From positions 2,728,001-2,792,000 of the forward strand of contig NZ_CP159834.1 in NCBI RefSeq assembly GCF_047730165.1: DNA of 64,000 bases, read 5' to 3'. The notes under the pieces are model-generated. The model was given only the letters and a program-made list of their open reading frames with translations. It was not told where the DNA came from and searched no databases. Both the position numbers and the translations under genes were made by a program. Source of the DNA: Patiriisocius sp047730165 (GTDB lineage Bacteria > Bacteroidota > Bacteroidia > Flavobacteriales > Flavobacteriaceae). Below, piece by piece: positions 59,355 through 64,000 of this stretch (position 1 is its first letter; every line of letters starts with the position of its first letter).

Positions 59355-60211
59355 TATACAGCTTTAAGGCTTAAGTCCATATTATAAACAGAGTGTGTCA
59401 AAGCACCACTAGAGATAAAATCTACACCACATTCTGCATATTCTCGCGCAGTATTAAGAGTAATGCCTCCACTACTTTCTGTAAGACATTGATCACCTAT
59501 AAGCGCGACAGCCTTGCGCGTATTTTCATAATTAAAGTTGTCTATTAAGATTCTATAGACGCCTTGCGTAGTGAGTATTTCTTTAATCTCATCTAGGTTT
59601 CTTGCCTCCACAATAATTTTAAGGTCAAGTAAGTGATCTTCTAAGTATTGAACGGTAGTTTCAATAGCTTTTGTGATTCCACCGCAGAAATCAATATGGT
59701 TATCCTTGAGCATTATCATATCATATAATGCAAAACGATGATTCTCGCCTCCCCCTATTTTTACAGCCCATTTTTCTAGGGCTCGAATTCCTGGTGTCGT
59801 TTTTCTGGTATCTAATATTTTGGTTTTTGTACCCTCTAGCAACTTGACATAGGCATTGGTTTTAGTCGCAATAGCGCTCATCCGTTGCATAGCATTCAGC
59901 ACCAATCGCTCTGCCTTTAGAATAGACTGAGAATTTCCTTCCACATAAAAAGCAATATCCCCATATTTCACAGCAGCTCCATCTTGTATTTTTACGTCAA
60001 TTTTCAGTCCTGGATCCACATAGTCAAACACTTGTTTTGCAAACTCAACTCCAGCTATAATCCCCTCATCCTTAACTAATAGCTTAGCTTTACCTTGCGC
60101 ATCCTCTGGAATACATGCAAGCGAACTATGGTCGCCATCACCTATATCTTCACGTATTGCGTTTGCTATGGTGATACCTATTTCTTTCCTAAATTGTTTT
60201 TCTGAAATCAT
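59354..60211 (-). CDS. nadC: Nicotinate-nucleotide pyrophosphorylase
   Basis: 285 residues. Transfers phosphoribose to quinolinate and releases CO2 in NAD synthesis. The motifs RLVLNAMQRMSAIAT, ILDTRKTTPGIRALEKWAV, GGGENHR and MLKDNHI are diagnostic. nadA and nadB are not in the window. First gene of a four-gene operon that continues into YihY, Chalcone_3 and DUF2147 genes. Confidence 0.96.
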   Translation of the reverse strand: MISEKQFRKEIGITIANAIREDIGDGDHSSLACIPEDAQGKAKLLVKDEGIIAGVEFAKQVFDYVDPGLKIDVKIQDGAAVKYGDIAFYVEGNSQSILKAERLVLNAMQRMSAIATKTNAYVKLLEGTKTKILDTRKTTPGIRALEKWAVKIGGGENHRFALYDMIMLKDNHIDFCGGITKAIETTVQYLEDHLLDLKIIVEARNLDEIKEILTTQGVYRILIDNFNYENTRKAVALIGDQCLTESSGGITLNTAREYAECGVDFISSGALTHSVYNMDLSLKAV

Positions 60212-60359
60212 CTACTCAACATTATATTCTCAAAAATATAGTATTTTTAGAGACTCAAAGCTTATCAATGTTAAAAAAACTTATAATTGTCTTTCCCTTA
60301 CTGCTTTTCCCGTATCGAGTTTTAAAGGCGAACACCTTCACAACATTATAGCCGAATAA

Positions 60360-60833
60360 ATGAAAATCACCCTCCTAGCCATCGGTAAAACCGATGATAA
60401 AAAACTAATAGAACTCACCGAGGTCTATATCAAACGTCTAAGTCATTATGTTTCATTTACTTTTGAAATCATCCCAGACATCAAAAAAACAAAGAACCTA
60501 TCTGAAGCGCAACAGAAACAGCTAGAAGGTGAAGAAATTTTAAAACGCACCCAAACGGCTGACGCGCTTATTCTTCTCGACGAAAAAGGAAAAACATACA
60601 ACTCAGAGAAGTTTAGTCAGTACCTGCAAAAGCATATGAACAGCGGGCTTAAGAACCTCATCTTTGTGATAGGAGGTCCTTATGGCTTTAGCGACGAGAT
60701 GTACAGCAGAGCAAACGGGAAGGTATCTTTATCTGCAATGACGTTCAGCCACCAAATGGTAAGACTTTTTTTTATAGAGCAAATTTATCGAGGGTTCACT
60801 ATTTTGAGAAATGAGCCTTATCATCATAGATAA
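60360..60833 (+). CDS. rlmH: 23S rRNA pseudouridine1915 N3-methyltransferase
   Basis: 157 residues, SPOUT class. The AdoMet-binding knot (LIFVIGGPYGFSDEMYSRAN) and the conserved C-terminal ILRNEPYHHR are hallmarks. The ATG start MKITLLAIGKTDDKKL is typical. Divergent from nadC with a 148-nt gap. Confidence 0.97.
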   Translation: MKITLLAIGKTDDKKLIELTEVYIKRLSHYVSFTFEIIPDIKKTKNLSEAQQKQLEGEEILKRTQTADALILLDEKGKTYNSEKFSQYLQKHMNSGLKNLIFVIGGPYGFSDEMYSRANGKVSLSAMTFSHQMVRLFFIEQIYRGFTILRNEPYHHR

Positions 60834-60899
60834 AAGAACAAATACGAACTTGAACTCAAGGAAAAAGTAAATTTAGAGTTCGGTTTCAGTTTAGATCCC

Positions 60900-61211
60900 T
60901 TATGGCATCATCCAGCAATCCACACCATCAGCGACCATGTGCAATAACAATCCCAAGGCAAAAAGTCGCAAAGGCTTTATAAAAGTACAAACCAGATAAA
61001 CGCCTATCGCCCAATAGCTATGCAAAAAGTGAAACCCAACACTACAACGGTCGGGATCAAAAATAGGAGCTACAAACAAATGATCTACATCGACCAACAT
61101 CATGGCAATCATAATGAGAAATGCTTTCTTCCATTGCGACTTGTAAAACAGAAGCGCCACCAACAATGGCAAAGAAAAATGAAGGCCGTAATGAATAAAC
61201 GTCTGAAACAT
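60900..61211 (-). CDS. DUF6122-like membrane protein
   Basis: 103 residues with three to four membrane helices. Histidine and aspartate residues (MMLVDVDHLFVAPIFDPDRC, FHFLHSYWA, LLLHMVADGVDCW) are arranged as in the YdjM-type membrane metal-dependent hydrolases, which may suggest a metal site in the membrane. I believe it matches DUF6122. Its ATG overlaps the aldehyde dehydrogenase stop (TAATG), so they are co-translated. Confidence 0.82.
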   Translation of the reverse strand: MFQTFIHYGLHFSLPLLVALLFYKSQWKKAFLIMIAMMLVDVDHLFVAPIFDPDRCSVGFHFLHSYWAIGVYLVCTFIKPLRLFALGLLLHMVADGVDCWMMP

Positions 61212-62575
61212 TATTGCAGCTTAAATAGACGTCTTAACCAAGTGAGTTTGGTCTTAGAATAAGGCGAAAACTTGATAGGCAACTCGATCCACGTTGGCTT
61301 GTCCATAATGCTCTTATAGTGCGTAAAGCAGTCAAAACCTGACTTTCCGTGATACGAACCTATACCGCTAGCGCCAACGCCACCAAAGGGTAAATGCGGA
61401 TTACTAATATGCATTACCGCCTCATTTACAGCACCTCCACCAAAGGACAACTCCTTCAACATACGATTCTTTGTTGTAGAATTAGAAGTAAAAATATATA
61501 AAGATAAAGGTTTCGGAAATTTTCTAACATTTGTAATTACCTCATCCAAATCAGAGAAAGTAAGCACTGGTAGTATCGGTCCAAAAATCTCTTCTTTCAT
61601 AGAAGGATGGTCCCAAGAAATATTTGTTAACATTGTTGGCGCGATGTATCTGTCTGCCTTATTACTGTCTCCACCAATATGTGTTTTTGAAGCGTCTAGC
61701 ATTCCTGTAAGGCGATCAAAGTTACGCTCGTTTATAATCTGAACATAATTATCATTCTCAAAAGCATACGCTGCATTTTCTATTTCAGCAATCGCGTGTT
61801 TTAAAAATTCTTGTTCTTGGCTTTTATGAATAAGCACATAATCTGGTGCGATACAGGTCTGACCTGAATTTAAGAATTTTGCCCAAATTAATCGCTTCGC
61901 CGTCATTTTCAGATTTGCATCTTCTGCGATAATTGCAGGGCTTTTTCCACCTAACTCAAGGGTCACGGGGATTAACTTTTCGGCAGCAGCTTTGTATACT
62001 ATTTTACCTACGGTAGTACTTCCTGTAAAGAAAATTTTATCAAAGTCTTGATTGAGTAGTGCTGTCGTTTCGTCAACACTCCCTTCAATAACTTTAAATA
62101 TACGAGGGTCAAAAGCTTCATTGATAAGCTTCGCCATAATGCTTGAGGTTGCACTTGGCAACTCACTAGGTTTTAAAATAACCGTATTGCCAGCCGCTAT
62201 TGCTGCAACTACAGGCGCAAGTGATGTTTGATAAGGGTAGTTCCAAGCCCCAATGACCAGGCAGGTCCCTAATGGTTCTGGAATGATATAACTCTTTGCA
62301 GGGAAGTTGGCGATGTTAGTAGAGACCTTTTGTCTTCGCGACCATCTATGAATATTTCGTTTTGCTTCTTTGATATCCTGCTGTACAACAGCGAGCTCCG
62401 TTAAATAGTTCTCAAAGGCAGATTTTTTAAAATCATCAAGTATCCCTTTGCTAAGTGCCGCTTCGTTATCCTTTAATAGCTTAGCAAGCCTGTTAAGTTC
62501 GTTGATTCGAAAAGAAACATCTTTCGTCGCCTGTGAGAAAAAGAATGTTTTTTGGGCGTCGATGTGCTTTTTCAT
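61211..62575 (-). CDS. Aldehyde dehydrogenase family protein
   Basis: 454 residues from ATG 62575. The NAD site and catalytic residues are visible: GAWNYPYQ, TGSTTVGKI, Glu in LELGGKSP, Cys in NSGQTCIAPDY, and PTMLTNISWDHPSMKEEIFGPILP. Length and sequence are closest to the short, membrane-associated fatty-aldehyde and coniferyl-type ALDHs (about 455 residues); the hydrophobic-basic C-terminus fits. Oxidises an aliphatic or aromatic aldehyde; substrate not decided. Confidence 0.94.
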   Translation of the reverse strand: MKKHIDAQKTFFFSQATKDVSFRINELNRLAKLLKDNEAALSKGILDDFKKSAFENYLTELAVVQQDIKEAKRNIHRWSRRQKVSTNIANFPAKSYIIPEPLGTCLVIGAWNYPYQTSLAPVVAAIAAGNTVILKPSELPSATSSIMAKLINEAFDPRIFKVIEGSVDETTALLNQDFDKIFFTGSTTVGKIVYKAAAEKLIPVTLELGGKSPAIIAEDANLKMTAKRLIWAKFLNSGQTCIAPDYVLIHKSQEQEFLKHAIAEIENAAYAFENDNYVQIINERNFDRLTGMLDASKTHIGGDSNKADRYIAPTMLTNISWDHPSMKEEIFGPILPVLTFSDLDEVITNVRKFPKPLSLYIFTSNSTTKNRMLKELSFGGGAVNEAVMHISNPHLPFGGVGASGIGSYHGKSGFDCFTHYKSIMDKPTWIELPIKFSPYSKTKLTWLRRLFKLQ

Positions 62576-62629
62576 AATGATCATTATATGTATCTAAATA
62601 CCATTAATTATACATATGCCTTTAGATTC

Positions 62630-62653
62630 ACTTCGACTGCAATCAGTTTGACA
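62630..62653 (-). repeat. Dispersed intergenic repeat, copy 2
   Basis: Read on the minus strand (TGTCAAACTGATTGCAGTCG, then AAGT) it matches 20 of 24 positions of 48220-48243. It lies in the gap upstream of the aldehyde dehydrogenase. Confidence 0.65.
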
Positions 62654-62753
62654 CTACTATAGTTAGCGGAATTTTGATCATGTCAGCCTAAGCGTATTCG
62701 ATGACAGTAGATATCACAATATATTATTTTTTAACACTTCAGAATTAAAAAAT

Positions 62754-63521
62754 CTACCCTCTGTTACGATTAAGTACCTTATATTCTTCATAGCATTCAC
62801 TGATAGCATCAAGTATCTGGAGATCATTTGCGGTACGGATAAAGTCTTCACTGTAACTGCAATTATTTAAAATTTCGTCTACATCTACGCGCTCTAATTG
62901 CAGTACTGCCATCAACGTTTCGCGATCGTATTTAGATTGTAATAAGTTCCTGATGTTATCATCTTTTTTCATCTGGCGAAGTTTACTCATCTGCTTAGGA
63001 CGCTTACCAAAAACGTTATATAAGAAATCTGCAGGATTAAAAATAGCACCTAATACCTTAGAAATGGCTCCAGGCTGTTGCTGTCCACCTTCATATCCAG
63101 TACTTAAGCCAGAAATACGATAGCGGTAATTATCATAGACGGGAATTATTTTTGCATCGACCTCAACATATCCCGTGAGCTGCACAGGACGCACAATTAC
63201 CTCTTCAAGCGCAATACCAAGCTCTGTCATTTTTACTTTAATATCACCAAACTTTAACCAGTCATTGGTCACGCGTACTCTAATAGATTTAAAACCTAAG
63301 TAACTAAAGAAGAGCGTATCGTTAACCTGTGCTTGTATCTTAAACAGGCCGTCTTGATTTGAAGTGGTTCCCTTTACTTTATTGAGATTTACAATGTTTA
63401 CGTTTTCTAGTGGCTTGTCATCATTATTATTAAGGACAGTTCCTTCAATAATTAAATCTTCTTGAGCAAAGGCAAATGAAGCAACTAGGAGTAAACAAAT
63501 AAGTAGGGCAAATTTTTTCAT
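62754..63521 (-). CDS. CarboxypepD_reg-like domain secreted protein
   Basis: 255 residues from ATG 63521 (signal peptide KKFALLICLLLVASFAFAQE). Residues about 22-105 are the beta-sandwich CarboxypepD_reg-like domain (IIEGTVLNNNDDKPLENVNIVNLNKVKGTTSNQDGLFKI...FFSYLGFKSI), common in SusC-like receptors but here in a free-standing protein. The C-terminal half is helical and charged (KMRKL...). It probably acts in the periplasm or outer membrane. Function unknown. Confidence 0.86.
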   Translation of the reverse strand: MKKFALLICLLLVASFAFAQEDLIIEGTVLNNNDDKPLENVNIVNLNKVKGTTSNQDGLFKIQAQVNDTLFFSYLGFKSIRVRVTNDWLKFGDIKVKMTELGIALEEVIVRPVQLTGYVEVDAKIIPVYDNYRYRISGLSTGYEGGQQQPGAISKVLGAIFNPADFLYNVFGKRPKQMSKLRQMKKDDNIRNLLQSKYDRETLMAVLQLERVDVDEILNNCSYSEDFIRTANDLQILDAISECYEEYKVLNRNRG

Positions 63522-63694
63522 AGTACAATACAAATGTACGTATATAGACGACAAATGCGAAGTAATATTTCGCTATCGATTCACAATTTACCAAATATTT
63601 AATACTCTCGCCTTTCAGCAGAATGGTTTGGAGTCTTCAAAATAAAACAAAGCTATGATTCATAATGGACGGTGTCTGTAATATACATCATGAA

Positions 63695-63722
63695 AAAATC
63701 CGTGCCAAAATATTGACACGGA
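63695..63722 (-). terminator. Intrinsic terminator of the 63782 gene
   Basis: TCCGTGCCAA (63699-63708) pairs with TTGACACGGA (63713-63722), one mismatch, followed on the minus strand by TTTTTT. It lies about 60 nt after the stop of the edge gene. Confidence 0.8.
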
Positions 63723-63781
63723 CCCCTTACTTATAAATTTTATATTAATTTGCCTCCTATATCGAAGCTACATAAAAGGGT

Positions 63782-64000
63782 TTAAGAATCTCTTCTTCTA
63801 CGCCCTCCAGTACCTCCGCCAGCTGGCTTCGCTTTTCCTCTGCGTTTTCCGCTAAACTTTGACTTTCCTTCCGCTCCAGAATCTGAGCTTCCGCTAAATC
63901 TTCCACGGCTAGATGACTCACCAGAACCGCTGCTTGAGCTGCCACCAGAGTCGCTACTAGAACTTCCGCCATAACCACCGTCACCGCTTCTTTTTCCTTT
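63782..64000 (-). CDS. C-terminal low-complexity tail of a gene that begins beyond the right edge
   Basis: 72 residues up to TAA at 63782-63784, in frame to the window edge: KGKRSGDGGYGGSSSSDSGG, a Ser/Gly-rich stretch, then EGKSKFSGKRRGKAKPAGGG and RRRRDS. Such Gly/Ser/Arg tails end DEAD-box RNA helicases and other RNA-binding proteins in Flavobacteria, but the core lies outside so the product cannot be named. The frame at 63757-63984 is out of phase with this and is a shadow. Confidence 0.7.
   Translation of the reverse strand, partial: KGKRSGDGGYGGSSSSDSGGSSSSGSGESSSRGRFSGSSDSGAEGKSKFSGKRRGKAKPAGGGTGGRRRRDS

Noticed and set aside
63757..63984. 75-codon minus-strand frame at the right edge
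   Set aside because: Out of phase with the Gly/Ser/Arg tail that runs in frame to the edge and is followed by a terminator; the Val/Ala-rich product looks like a shadow.
1..64000. CRISPR array, tRNA, rRNA, prophage or insertion sequence
   Set aside because: Reading both strands of the gaps gave no direct-repeat arrays, no cloverleaf arms and no transposase or phage genes.

Overview
The window is an ordinary-looking stretch of chromosome from a member of the Flavobacteriia (Bacteroidetes), most likely a marine Flavobacteriaceae. The support is the AT-rich sequence, TTG/TTTG-N19-TAnnTTTG promoters with no strong Shine-Dalgarno, a type IX secretion sorting tail, DUF4834, YfhO-type and Chalcone_3 proteins, a 950-residue CarB without the regulatory domain, and a small set of short dispersed intergenic repeats. 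A closer identity (Dokdonia-like) is only a guess. I see no tRNA, rRNA, CRISPR array, prophage or insertion sequence.

Layout. 1-6 kb: an ECF sigma factor (cut by the window edge), uvrA, and two tandem paralogous secreted proteins, each behind a sigma-54-like promoter. 6-10 kb: a glycosyltransferase/YfhO membrane operon and DUF4834. 10-17.5 kb: an outer-membrane-type protein, a GNAT-like protein, an acyl-transferring PLP enzyme next to a cysteine-synthase-like enzyme (a candidate sulfonolipid/capnine pair), oligopeptidase B and YbaB. 17.5-22.6 kb: threonine aldolase, a large zinc metalloprotease and prfB with its programmed +1 frameshift. An identical 28-nt hairpin element lies exactly 5 nt upstream of the start codons of both threonine aldolase and prfB. 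22.9-25 kb: a thioesterase and a three-gene HupE/UreJ cluster. 25.2-30.8 kb: vitamin B12 uptake, with a cobalamin riboswitch reading into a TonB-dependent receptor and a divergent BtuF-BtuC-BtuD operon. 30.9-41.9 kb: rmuC, a T9SS cupredoxin, carB, rpmH, a thioredoxin-like protein, a half-size TauE/SafE, a lytic transglycosylase and mtaB. 42-52 kb: a peptide-type binding protein, a GlmU-like protein, rpmE2, DUF4199, GT2, phosphosugar mutase and an MsbA-type exporter. 52-64 kb: the rpsF-rpsR-rplI operon, an orphan LytTR regulator, priA, the nadC-yihY-chalcone-DUF2147 operon, rlmH, an aldehyde dehydrogenase, a CarboxypepD_reg protein, and the low-complexity tail of a gene that runs off the edge.

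Most genes are housekeeping. The points that deserve a second look are regulatory or structural: the sigma-54-like tandem paralogs, the 28-nt leader element shared by two unrelated genes, the candidate cysteate/capnine pair, a repeat that supplies in-frame N-terminal codons to two open frames, and small membrane ORFs below normal size cut-offs. I did not find a clearly new multi-gene defence or mobile system here.
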